In this document: positions 47,721-58,081 of the stretch, one piece after another
Numbering within the stretch: the stretch's first letter is position 1
How the letters are laid out: each line of letters begins with the position of its first letter
Origin: Euptelea pleiosperma
Lineage: Eukaryota; Streptophyta; Magnoliopsida; Ranunculales; Eupteleaceae
Length of the DNA: 64,000 nucleotides
Direction: 5' to 3'
Assembly: GCA_035048495.1 (NCBI GenBank)
Contig: CM068552.1
Span: 25,794,154-25,858,153, forward strand
The notes under the pieces: model-generated
Database searches by the model: none
Told to the model about the DNA's origin: nothing
What the model saw: the letters and a program-made list of their open reading frames with translations, nothing else
Made by a program: the position numbers and the translations under genes

Positions 47721-47744
47721 CGGAGTTGCAGGTCTGCAACTCCG
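47721..47744. repeat. Palindrome, CGGAGTTGCAG / CTGCAACTCCG, loop GT
   Basis: Identical to the copy at 47558, 163 bp downstream. Confidence 0.9.
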
Positions 47745-48036
47745 ACGTTAATGGTGACGCACCCCGGTCTTGCACCGCCTGCAATACTCTTTTGGCCGCC
47801 TGAATCTGCTGCTCCACCGTGAAGCTCCTACCGCTGCAACCACTTCACGTTTTCACCATCTTGGGGTTGGCTGTTCAGCAACTCATCCTCACCACCGCCT
47901 CTACAACTCGCCATCACATCACCAGCATCTTAGCCGGTCCACCATCCTTCACCTTTGAACCTCCTGGCCAAAATCTATTCTAAGCACCCCTACCGCATGA
48001 TCACCACCACCCACCACGTGGCCAGCCTTCCAATTG

Positions 48037-48419
48037 GTAAGATCACCCTCTCCATATTCTCTCTCTAGTCTCTCTCTCTCTTAACTCAATCACTCTTTTG
48101 AGTTATTATTGTTTTGTTTGGTATTTTGAGCATTGTAAGAATTATTGAAGTTAATGGATGATTTAGTTTTATTTTATTTTATTTTATTTCAAGATTGTGT
48201 TTTAAATAGGGTTTTCATTACGCTATTTCATTCGTGTTAGTAAGTGACCATTTCTCTCTCTAAAAATCACTAAGAATGTTTTAAATCCATCACCATTCTC
48301 ACCTCTCCATGTTTTCTTGATAAAAATCCGTCATTTCATGTCGTTGAATTACGCAAACTAACCCCGAGTGCGGATCGACATCCGACACGAGCCACTGTAC
48401 AACCCTGTGATTTTTGCAG
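48037..48419 (+). other. Predicted leader intron in LTR-B R/U5
   Basis: Donor CAATTG|GTAAGATC and acceptor TTTTTGCAG|G, 383 bp apart, enclosing T-rich DNA. Corresponding borders in minus-strand copies are 5385/4903 and 26128/25633; in the copy at 28943 the donor (29575) is kept but the acceptor is degenerate. Inferred from motif conservation only. Confidence 0.5.
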
Positions 48420-48509
48420 GATTTGAGTGAAAAAGAATCGGATAATTACAAATATTGTTGAGACCTAGGATTTCCGTAACCAACGACGCGGAAAAATCCT
48501 ACTTTCAAA

Positions 48510-48523
48510 TGGCGCCGCTGCCG
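48510..48523 (+). other. PBS of array unit 1
   Basis: TGGCGCCGCTGCCG, two bases after the LTR; tRNA-Asp type as in Athila elements. The unit 2 copy is at 56529. Confidence 0.82.
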
Positions 48524-50062
48524 CTCGGGTGTTCGGGAGTGCGAAAAAGGACGTAAAGACGGAATTGGAAAGTTGCCAAATCGGAAAGCTGCTCAATTTG
48601 GACAGCTCGACCTTTTCGGGAAACTTTCTATTTTTTTGTTTTTGTTGATTTTTAGCAGTTTTTAAATTACTATTTTTAATGCCTCGGAAGGCCGAGTGCA
48701 ATTTGTAATAATTTAGGAATTTTACTGCTTTCCATATAACTGCTAGATCTTGTTCTAGGGTTTTTTAGAAACCCTAGATTAAGTGAAAAATACCAAAAAA
48801 ATAATAAATTCAAAATTCAAAAAAATTAGGGTTTCATATTCTGCAGATTTTTAGAAATCACCAATCAAGGATTTGCAATTTTTGGAAAGATTCTAAAATC
48901 TTGAAACTTTGCTAAATTAGGGTTTCCCCTCTTAGAAGTTTCCTCTTTAGAAGAATTTCTATCTTTAGAAATCTTTCGAATTTGGAAAAGTCTGCAAAAG
49001 GAAACACCCCAAATCTAGCAAGAATTTCAATTTTGGGAAATTTCCCAAAATTATAAGGGATCTCGCAATCAAATCTTTCTTGGAAGATCTCCACAGTTCG
49101 GGAAACTTTCCAATCTAGGTATTTTCCAATCTGGGAATTCCTAAATTTTAACCCATCTCGAACTTGGAAATTAATTCAAAAACTTGCCTAAATCCAGTGC
49201 TTGTTCTGTGAACCCTAAAAAGGCAAAGATCTTCCAAATAGAATCCCGACTACCTAGACCGTGTGATCTAACTTTTCTGCAGGAACACGATCCAGTGTGG
49301 GTAGAGAGCAAAAGCTCAAAGAGGTGGAGTCGGGCCCAAGCCCATTAGGATACCCCTCTCTAACCCACGGAGGAGACCCCGTGGCGTGGCCCACGGGAGG
49401 TAAGTCTCTATCCTCGCCTTGAGTGCGATACAGAGCATATTGGGTGCATCATTGCCGCTTGTCTATTTGCTTTCGCATCCATATTCTTCGACTTGCGTGG
49501 CGTGGCCGTTAATCAATCAACTCTAAGAGAGCAGACCCAGCTCCAAATTGAAACTGGTGGGATTTCATCACCCACCTCATCATTCCAACTGATTTGATCC
49601 CAAGGCTCCATTTAATTAAAAAGAATCAAGAAGTAGAGCCAATTAGCTCGGTGTTCGAGGAAAAATCCACGCAAAGCGAACCCGCTTAACATCCAATCGA
49701 AATAAGACCACGAGCGCGGGTCCCTGTTGTCTAACACACCCATAAGTCCCTGCTACTCAAGTACACTGAGCTCGATGTGGCATCTTGGACTATTCGGCGG
49801 TTAGTTACGTGTGGACTAGGAACACGCACCAACCCTAGCTTAACCCGAGGGAACACTCTTCTTATACACTTGACCAATCCGGAGTCCGGCAGTTAAAAGA
49901 TAAACCAGTGGTCCGCCCACTGTCATAATCTACTCTAGCCCCAAAACTAACAAAGATAATTCCTAAAATATATCCTGATTGCTTAGAATAGGATTATCTG
50001 TGCTTGCTGTGCATCATTTAGGATAGTGTTCCTCTCTGGCAACTTTTTGCCAAGTATAGAGC
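48524..50062 (+). other. Leader of array unit 1
   Basis: About 1.54 kb of non-coding DNA between PBS and gag, a long leader as in Athila elements. It presumably contains packaging signals; none is identified. Confidence 0.75.
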
Positions 50063-52105
50063 TTGCCTCATTCGCGTATGCCCGTTTGGAATCGTCCGAA
50101 CAAACGCTTGGTTCGATCTGAGAATCACGTCCCTACAGTGGATCCTCCACTGAATTCTTCCCCATCTCTTTCCCCACCCGCCTCCCCCAGTACTACTACC
50201 TTTGTAGTCATGGCAGTCGAACGACCTCTTATCGAGACGTTCGCTCCTATCTCTGCCAATCCGCCCACTTGCATTGTTCTCCCACCTACTACGGCGGTAC
50301 AATTTGAGATCAGGCCGCAGACGATCCAAATGCTGCCTACCTTTCGTGGTCTCCCAAGAGAAGACCCATATTCCCATATTAGGGAATTCCAACATGTCAT
50401 CCTACTTTTCAAGAATCAGAACCTCGATGATGACAATGTCCGTCTGCGAGTTTTCCCATTCTCGCTCAAAGACCGAGCCTCAGATTGGCTCTACTCCTTA
50501 CCCGCTGATTCAATCAGCAGTTGGAAAGAGTTGGTGGGCAAATTCATGTCTAAATTCTACCCCATGACTCGGACCAACCAAATGAAGCAACTCATCCAGG
50601 ACTTTCGACAGAAGTCCGATGAGAAATTTTTTGAAGCTTGGGATAGATTCCAAGACTACCTGACTAAGTGTCCCCACCATAGCATCGACAAGGGAAATCT
50701 TGTCCATGTCTTCTATAAGGGACTTACTGATGAGTCCCGGACCATGGTAGAGTCAATGTGCCAAGGAAAATTCCTGCACCAAACTCCGACCGATGCATAC
50801 AAATTCTTGGGAGAGTTAGGAGAAAACTCTCAACATTGGACGACTGACTCAGAGTTCAGTCGAACCACTTCGGTCCAAAGGACAACCAAGGGACATGATG
50901 CTACAGCTGATACTGAGCTTCGATCAGTCATTCAAGAGTTGAGCAAGTCAGTCTCGGCACTGGCTGTGTCTGTCCAAAAGCCTACTCAACAGTCTACCCC
51001 GGTCATGCATGTGGGACATGAGAACCCTATGGAATCCTGCACCCTCTGTCTGCAACCCTCCCATACTACTGAGCATTGTCCTTTGAATGAAGGATGGTCT
51101 AATCCTCTTCAGGAAGAAGTTTGTGCTTTCAGCACATACAAACCACCCACTCAGAACTCGTATAGTCAATCTTATCATCCGGACACGAGAAACCACCCTA
51201 ACTTCTCTTGGAGGCCTCAGTCTACTCAACCTCAAGCTCAACCTCCGCGTCAACCTCAGGGCATGTATCCCCCTGGGTTCAAATGGATAGAAGCCATTCC
51301 CACCAAGACCAATGACCACAAAGTGGTGGTCAAATTCCTAAAGGAGTTCATCTTCGCTCGATTCGGTGCCCCTAAGGCCATCATTAGTGATGGGGGCACC
51401 CATTTCTGCAATAAGATATTCGAGAACTTAATGAAGAAGTATGGGGTAACCCACAAGGTTGCCCTAGCTTATCATCCGCAGACTAGTGGTCAAGTAGAGG
51501 TCTCTAATCGTCAGATCAAGCAGATCTTGGAGAAGACAGTCAATACCACACGTAAAGACTGGTCTACTCGTCTCACTGATGCTTTATGGGCATACAGAAC
51601 CGCCTACAAGACCCCACTCAATATGTCTCCCTATCGTCTCGTCTTTGGGAAACCCTGTCATCTACCGGTAGAGATTGAACATCGTGCCCTGTGGGCCATT
51701 AAGAAGCTCAACTTCGACCTAGACTCCGCAGGGGAGGAGCGGAAACTTCAAATGAATGAGTTAGAAGAACTCAGAAATGATGCCTACAACTTGTCCAAGA
51801 ATTACAAAGCCAAAATGAAGTGGATACATGACAAGAGCATCCTCAGGAAAGAGTTCCATCCAGGACAGAAGGTCCTTCTTTATAATTCTCGTCTTCATCT
51901 CTTCCCTGGTAAACTGAAATCTAGGTGGACAGGTCCTTATACGGTCACCGCAGCCACACCCTTCGGAGCAATCACTATTGAGGATCCCAAGGATCACTCC
52001 TCATTCCAGGTAAATGGCCAGCGTCTAAAGCAATTCCATGAACTTGAGGTGTCGCTCATTCAGACTTTTGAGATCGATCTCATCGATCCTGCCTATGTCG
52101 ACTGA
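50063..52105 (+). CDS. Gag-integrase fusion polyprotein (non-autonomous Athila-type), copy 1
   Basis: Uninterrupted 680 codons. Residues 90-265 are an Athila-type capsid region ([51 protein letters not shown]). A CCHC zinc knuckle follows at C326, C329, H334 and C339. After the Gag tail NHPNFSW..MYPPGF, residue 407 enters integrase in frame at [16 protein letters not shown]. The core keeps Asp443 (SDGGTHF) and Glu479 (SGQVEV), exactly 35 residues apart, and a C-terminal RWTGPY GPY/F motif at 622-627. Protease, RT, RNase H, the integrase zinc finger and the first catalytic Asp are absent. It could assemble or bind nucleic acid but should be unable to copy or join DNA alone. The start at 50063 fits homology with 20067. 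Confidence 0.9.
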   Translation: MPHSRMPVWNRPNKRLVRSENHVPTVDPPLNSSPSLSPPASPSTTTFVVMAVERPLIETFAPISANPPTCIVLPPTTAVQFEIRPQTIQMLPTFRGLPREDPYSHIREFQHVILLFKNQNLDDDNVRLRVFPFSLKDRASDWLYSLPADSISSWKELVGKFMSKFYPMTRTNQMKQLIQDFRQKSDEKFFEAWDRFQDYLTKCPHHSIDKGNLVHVFYKGLTDESRTMVESMCQGKFLHQTPTDAYKFLGELGENSQHWTTDSEFSRTTSVQRTTKGHDATADTELRSVIQELSKSVSALAVSVQKPTQQSTPVMHVGHENPMESCTLCLQPSHTTEHCPLNEGWSNPLQEEVCAFSTYKPPTQNSYSQSYHPDTRNHPNFSWRPQSTQPQAQPPRQPQGMYPPGFKWIEAIPTKTNDHKVVVKFLKEFIFARFGAPKAIISDGGTHFCNKIFENLMKKYGVTHKVALAYHPQTSGQVEVSNRQIKQILEKTVNTTRKDWSTRLTDALWAYRTAYKTPLNMSPYRLVFGKPCHLPVEIEHRALWAIKKLNFDLDSAGEERKLQMNELEELRNDAYNLSKNYKAKMKWIHDKSILRKEFHPGQKVLLYNSRLHLFPGKLKSRWTGPYTVTAATPFGAITIEDPKDHSSFQVNGQRLKQFHELEVSLIQTFEIDLIDPAYVD

Positions 52106-52139
52106 TGATTCACTCAGTCTCCTGAGCTCTAACTTGGTT

Positions 52140-52158
52140 GGGGGTGCCTGTCACCCCC
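52140..52158 (+). repeat. Hairpin GGGGGTG / CACCCCC, loop CCTGT
   Basis: Seven-bp perfect stem starting 35 bases after the fusion stop codon, within the first of three GGTTGGGGG motifs. Same in unit 2 near 60159. Confidence 0.8.
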
Positions 52159-52420
52159 GTCATGTCTGGCTGAAGACATAAAACTTAGCGCTTTCGGAAA
52201 GGCAATTCCGGTATTCCTAGAGTACATGAGTCTCATGCATTTGTTATTATTGTTATATCTTTGAAAATGCAGGTACATTCATTCTTCCGATCATCAGGTA
52301 TCACTCACTGTCGAGTTTCTGCTGACTTGGTAACATCATCCCTGATCCTTTGCATCATCATCACCGATTTTTCATCATTTTATGTCCCGGTCATGAGCAT
52401 CGAGGACGGTGCTGTATTTT

Positions 52421-52433
52421 GGTTGGGGGTGGG
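52421..52433 (+). other. Internal polypurine-like tract
   Basis: GGTTGGGGGTGGG followed by TATTTACC. It closely resembles the terminal PPT at 54026. TATTTACC is the left end of the 469-bp insert at 1937. Unit 2 copy at 60440-60452. Confidence 0.65.
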
Positions 52434-52451
52434 TATTTACCAAAACTCATG

Positions 52452-52499
<48 letters not shown>

Positions 52500-54025
52500 A
52501 TTTTTGGGGTGATTTCCGATGTTCTCCAAAAGTTTTCTAGAATTTCAAAAATGTGTCAAATACCCTGACTTTGATTAGCTAAAAACCTTCGTTAAGTCAG
52601 TATTGAGGATGTCAATTTTTGTTTAAAGTTAGCGTCGAGTCAAGTCAGGCGTGACTACAGCAGGTTTGAAAACTCAGAAAAACTCAGATTTGGCACAATT
52701 GTACACTATCAACATCAGAGTCATCCTAAGTTTTGAAACTCTAAAGATCCTGTGAGAATAATTGTGGAGACCTAACCCAGTGAGCTTTCGAGCCTTTAAT
52801 CAATTCAGAGTGTTATACAACAATTCTGAGTCACAAGATGACTCACTATTCTTCATGCCCGCAATATTCGTTGAGAGATCTCATTATCTTTTGCTTCGAT
52901 CATAAAACTCGGAACGACATCAACATTGGATTACTACGACAGAACCTTCTTTGTATCCAGTCAAGACAGTATACATGATAGTGCAAACCCTAGAAAATGA
53001 TTTAGGCCATTTTTTCTGAACCATTCAGCCTTTTTACTCACCTGAATTATACTTCACTAGAAACCCCTTGAACCCTTCTATAAAAGCCTTTTCTTTGTAA
53101 GCCCATTAACCAAAAACCCAGTTTAGCTACGAAGTGTTACTAGCTACCCTACTTTTGAGAAGGATAAAAAAATAACTGATGTGGGTGTACCGTGAAAAGA
53201 AAAGTAAAGAAGAAAAATCAAAAGGAAAAGAAAGTGGTTCAAGCTGAAAACAAAATATGGAAAGAAAGTATGAAAAAGTGCTGAAAAGAAATTGAGCAGT
53301 CTCAAAAATATCAAGAACAAGAGAAAAATATGAAAAAAGGAAAAAGAACCAGATAATGGTGTTACGTCGCAGGAAAAATGCAAGAAAATGACAATATCCT
53401 CTCAAGATCTTTGAAATCCTGTATCCCTTTATCTCTCTACACCTGACCTAAGCCTCATTACAACCCAGGAAAGTCCTACTTGATTCTAGGATAGTACGAT
53501 CATAAAATGTGGAGATTGGAGAAAGAGAAGCTATAGAGTTTGATCTGACGTTCCCGAGTGAAGTGGTATTCCAATCATGAGATCTTCTTCTGTTAAAGAT
53601 GTCCTTCCTTCAAATAAAACATATGTGAGATCTTTTGCCTCTTTATATTAAATATATCTCCTCACATATAAATTGAGAGAAAAAGAAGAAAACCCTTCTT
53701 GTGTGATTCTATTCTGAGTGCTAAACATGTGAGATTTGAGGTCGAGGCAGAAAAACTTAGAGGTGATCTGGAAATCTTTACTGTCAGATGATGAGAATGT
53801 TGAGCACACACACACGCAGAGTCTGACTATTCTGGGTCATGATTATCAGTCTGTAGTCTTGCCAAAACTTTCAAACTCTTCGCTAGCATGTAACTGTTTT
53901 TGCATCCATTCAATAATTTGACGAACGGTGTTTTTCCTGAGCTAATATGAAAAAGTGTGCAGCATGTGCAGAGCCCTTTTAAGCTCATTTATTTCGCACT
54001 AATTGCCAAGGATTGGCAATATGCT

Positions 54026-54037
54026 GGTTGGGGGTTG
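54026..54037 (+). other. PPT before LTR 2
   Basis: GGTTGGGGGTTG abuts TGATATTCGC. The unit 2 equivalent ends at 62054. Confidence 0.82.
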
Positions 54038-55001
54038 TGATATTCGCTCAAAAGTGCTTATTTTAAGCACTTATCCTGTTAGCGTTATCGCACTCTCCTA
54101 CGTAAAACTGCTCTAATTATCCACTTTTCTACGTAAGAGTCTATCTCATTGCGTAAAACACACTTTTCTGGACGAAATGGTATATTTGCATGCATTAAAC
54201 ACATTTTCGGAAGTCTAAATATTAAGCCGTTCTGATAAAGTCTCATTACGCGCTTCTTCTGTCGCAGGAAACCCCGATGGGACGATTTTCGAGACTTGTG
54301 GGCCCAAATCGATCATGAAAGCCCATTATCAAAGCTTAACAAGCCCACATGCTATAACTAGAAGATATGGGCCAAATATGGGCTGAATAAGAGGACCAAA
54401 AAGTCGGCCCAAAGAACGAAGAGAGCAGGAGAGCCAATGACCAAGAGACGGACCAAAGCGTTTAAAGCCACATGAGTCAGCAAGGAATGATGGTCGACTC
54501 TACTGGAGAAGCGTGAGGATGGTCACAGTGAAGACCAGGGTTCCAGACCCTCCTCCAGTGCTTTTTTCCATTTTTTTTGATACTTTTTCTCTCATTTCTT
54601 CTTATTCTCTCTCTCTCTTCATCTCTCGATCCTCGAATCTACTGACCTAACCCCAGAACTCCTACCTTTCGGCTCTATCTCATCTCCCTTAGCTTTTTGA
54701 CCGTTGGATCTTCCATCGGACTGTTGGATCTCCAATCGGACCATTGGATCTCTCTAGATCCGTCGATTTACCAATCTGGGTCCCAATCAAGTCACCATCC
54801 ATCCGATCGCCATCAGAATGTCTGTCACATCATCTTGTGAGACGATGGACATCATCAGTCCATGTGGGCCAATAGCCGGGCCCATCATCATCGACCCGCT
54901 GTCCGACCAGTTAGTGGACCCCGTGAATTTCAAAATAATTTTAATTAAAAAATGGGGGGTCCACTAATTGGGGAGATTCCCCATAGAAAAGTAGGTTTTT
55001 A

Positions 55002-55046
<45 letters not shown>

Positions 55047-56526
55047 ATTTTATTTTTTTTATTTTCAAAAAATACCCTATTTCCATTAATGGAAATAGGG
55101 AGCTTTATAAGAGGAGGGAGAAGGGTTCGTTCGAACCCTAATCCCCTTCCAATCTCTTCCTCTCTTTCCCAAACTAGTTCCCCCAAGTTTTCCCCTCCTT
55201 CTTTCTCCTCTTTTCTTCGTTTTATTTTTTTCATCGTCTTCTTCTCCTTATTTTCGTCGCCGGAGTTGCAGAACTCCGGCGGATTGCAACCAGCTCCATC
55301 TCTCTCTCCTTCTCCTCTCTCAAGTCGCCAGCATCCTTTCAACTTGCAGGTTCTGCACCACCAGCAACCTACACGCCGCCCTTCACGATCATCTCCTCCA
55401 CTGGACTTACCAGCAAACCCACCGTGATCTTCTTCTCCGGGCATCACCACCCAGCACCGTTTCTGCTGCTGGTGCTCCTCCTTGCTTGCCGTCAACCCCG
55501 ATCGCTTCTACCCAGCGTTTCTGCCATCTATTGGGGCCAGCGTCTCCCCCACCTGCTCCCACAAATCTCCATTATCGGAGTTGCAGGTCTGCAACTCCGG
55601 CAACACTATAAAAAAAAAAAAAAAAAAAGAAGAAAACTAGAAGGAGGGAAGGAAGAAGGGAGGAGGAGCATCCTCACCTGTCGCCTGCACAACCACATCC
55701 ATCTATCCTCTACAGCCCGTCACCATCCTCCATTGATGCCGGAGTTGCAGGTCTGCAACTCCGACGTTAATGGTGACGCACCCCGGTCTTGCACCGCCTG
55801 CAATACTCTTTTGGCCGCCTGAATCTGCTGCTCCACCGTGAAGCTCCTACCGCTGCAACCACTTCACGTTTTCACCATCTTGGGGTTGGCTGTTCAGCAA
55901 CTCATCCTCACCACCGCCTCTACAACTCGCCATCACATCACCAGCATCTTAGCCGGTCCACCATCCTTCACCTTTGAACCTCCTGGCCAAAATCTATTCT
56001 AAGCACCCCTACCGCATGATCACCACCACCCACCACGTGGCCAGCCTTCCAATTGGTAAGATCACCCTCTCCATATTCTCTCTCTAGTCTCTCTCTCTCT
56101 TAACTCAATCACTCTTTTGAGTTATTATTGTTTTGTTTGGTATTTTGAGCATTGTAAGAATTATTGAAGTTAATGGATGATTTAGTTTTATTTTATTTTA
56201 TTTTATTTCAAGATTGTGTTTTAAATAGGGTTTTCATTACGCTATTTCATTCGTGTTAGTAAGTGACCATTTCTCTCTCTAAAAATCACTAAGAATGTTT
56301 TAAATCCATCACCATTCTCACCTCTCCATGTTTTCTTGATAAAAATCCGTCATTTCATGTCGTTGAATTACGCAAACTAACCCCGAGTGCGGATCGACAT
56401 CCGACACGAGCCACTGTACAACCCTGTGATTTTTGCAGGATTTGAGTGAAAAAGAATCGGATAATTACAAATATTGTTGAGACCTAGGATTTCCGTAACC
56501 AACGACGCGGAAAAATCCTACTTTCA
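54038..56526 (+). repeat. LTR-B of the array, copy 2 (2489 bp)
   Basis: Shared between the two units, serving as 3' LTR of the first and 5' LTR of the second. Identical to copy 1 except for one extra A near 55610. Confidence 0.93.
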
Positions 56527-58081
56527 AATGGCGCCGCTGCCGCTCGGGTGTTCGGGAGTGCGAAAAAGGACGTAAAGACGGAATTGGAAAGTTGCCAAAT
56601 CGGAAAGCTGCTCAATTTGGACAGCTCGACCTTTTCGGGAAACTTTCTATTTTTTTGTTTTTGTTGATTTTTAGCAGTTTTTAAATTACTATTTTTAATG
56701 CCTCGGAAGGCCGAGTGCAATTTGTAATAATTTAGGAATTTTACTGCTTTCCATATAACTGCTAGATCTTGTTCTAGGGTTTTTTAGAAACCCTAGATTA
56801 AGTGAAAAATACCAAAAAAATAATAAATTCAAAATTCAAAAAAATTAGGGTTTCATATTCTGCAGATTTTTAGAAATCACCAATCAAGGATTTGCAATTT
56901 TTGGAAAGATTCTAAAATCTTGAAACTTTGCTAAATTAGGGTTTCCCCTCTTAGAAGTTTCCTCTTTAGAAGAATTTCTATCTTTAGAAATCTTTCGAAT
57001 TTGGAAAAGTCTGCAAAAGGAAACACCCCAAATCTAGCAAGAATTTCAATTTTGGGAAATTTCCCAAAATTATAAGGGATCTCGCAATCAAATCTTTCTT
57101 GGAAGATCTCCACAGTTCGGGAAACTTTCCAATCTAGGTATTTTCCAATCTGGGAATTCCTAAATTTTAACCCATCTCGAACTTGGAAATTAATTCAAAA
57201 ACTTGCCTAAATCCAGTGCTTGTTCTGTGAACCCTAAAAAGGCAAAGATCTTCCAAATAGAATCCCGACTACCTAGACCGTGTGATCTAACTTTTCTGCA
57301 GGAACACGATCCAGTGTGGGTAGAGAGCAAAAGCTCAAAGAGGTGGAGTCGGGCCCAAGCCCATTAGGATACCCCTCTCTAACCCACGGAGGAGACCCCG
57401 TGGCGTGGCCCACGGGAGGTAAGTCTCTATCCTCGCCTTGAGTGCGATACAGAGCATATTGGGTGCATCATTGCCGCTTGTCTATTTGCTTTCGCATCCA
57501 TATTCTTCGACTTGCGTGGCGTGGCCGTTAATCAATCAACTCTAAGAGAGCAGACCCAGCTCCAAATTGAAACTGGTGGGATTTCATCACCCACCTCATC
57601 ATTCCAACTGATTTGATCCCAAGGCTCCATTTAATTAAAAAGAATCAAGAAGTAGAGCCAATTAGCTCGGTGTTCGAGGAAAAATCCACGCAAAGCGAAC
57701 CCGCTTAACATCCAATCGAAATAAGACCACGAGCGCGGGTCCCTGTTGTCTAACACACCCATAAGTCCCTGCTACTCAAGTACACTGAGCTCGATGTGGC
57801 ATCTTGGACTATTCGGCGGTTAGTTACGTGTGGACTAGGAACACGCACCAACCCTAGCTTAACCCGAGGGAACACTCTTCTTATACACTTGACCAATCCG
57901 GAGTCCGGCAGTTAAAAGATAAACCAGTGGTCCGCCCACTGTCATAATCTACTCTAGCCCCAAAACTAACAAAGATAATTCCTAAAATATATCCTGATTG
58001 CTTAGAATAGGATTATCTGTGCTTGCTGTGCATCATTTAGGATAGTGTTCCTCTCTGGCAACTTTTTGCCAAGTATAGAGC
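56527..58081 (+). other. PBS and leader of array unit 2
   Basis: PBS at 56529-56542, then a non-coding leader; same sequence as in unit 1. Confidence 0.82.

Larger units (their letters stand above)
46020..48507 (+). repeat. LTR-B of the array, copy 1 (2488 bp)
   Basis: TGATATTCGC...CTACTTTCA, followed by AA and the PBS. It contains a terminal hairpin (AAGTGCTTA/TAAGCACTT, 46034-46054), an A39 tract (46987-47025), a 26-bp palindrome at 47057-47082, a TATAAG element (47088), three GC-rich palindromes, CT-rich R/U5 and predicted leader-intron borders. The long frames within it (for example 47071-47409) are low complexity. Confidence 0.93.
52106..54037 (+). other. 3' non-coding region of array unit 1
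   Basis: 1.93 kb without an open frame; no env-like ORF. It contains a GGGGGTG hairpin (52140), an internal purine tract (52421-52433) followed by TATTTACC, an A40 tract (52457-52496), a purine-rich stretch (about 53195-53350) and the PPT GGTTGGGGGTTG (54026-54037). Confidence 0.75.

Noticed and set aside
48510..48523. Possible tRNA fragment
   Set aside because: It matches only the 3' end complement of a tRNA directly after an LTR; this is the primer-binding site, not a tRNA gene.
50018..50395. 125-codon minus-strand frame over the start of Gag (and 19735-20112)
   Set aside because: It lies opposite the conserved gag coding frame, has no motif and is explained as a shadow of it.
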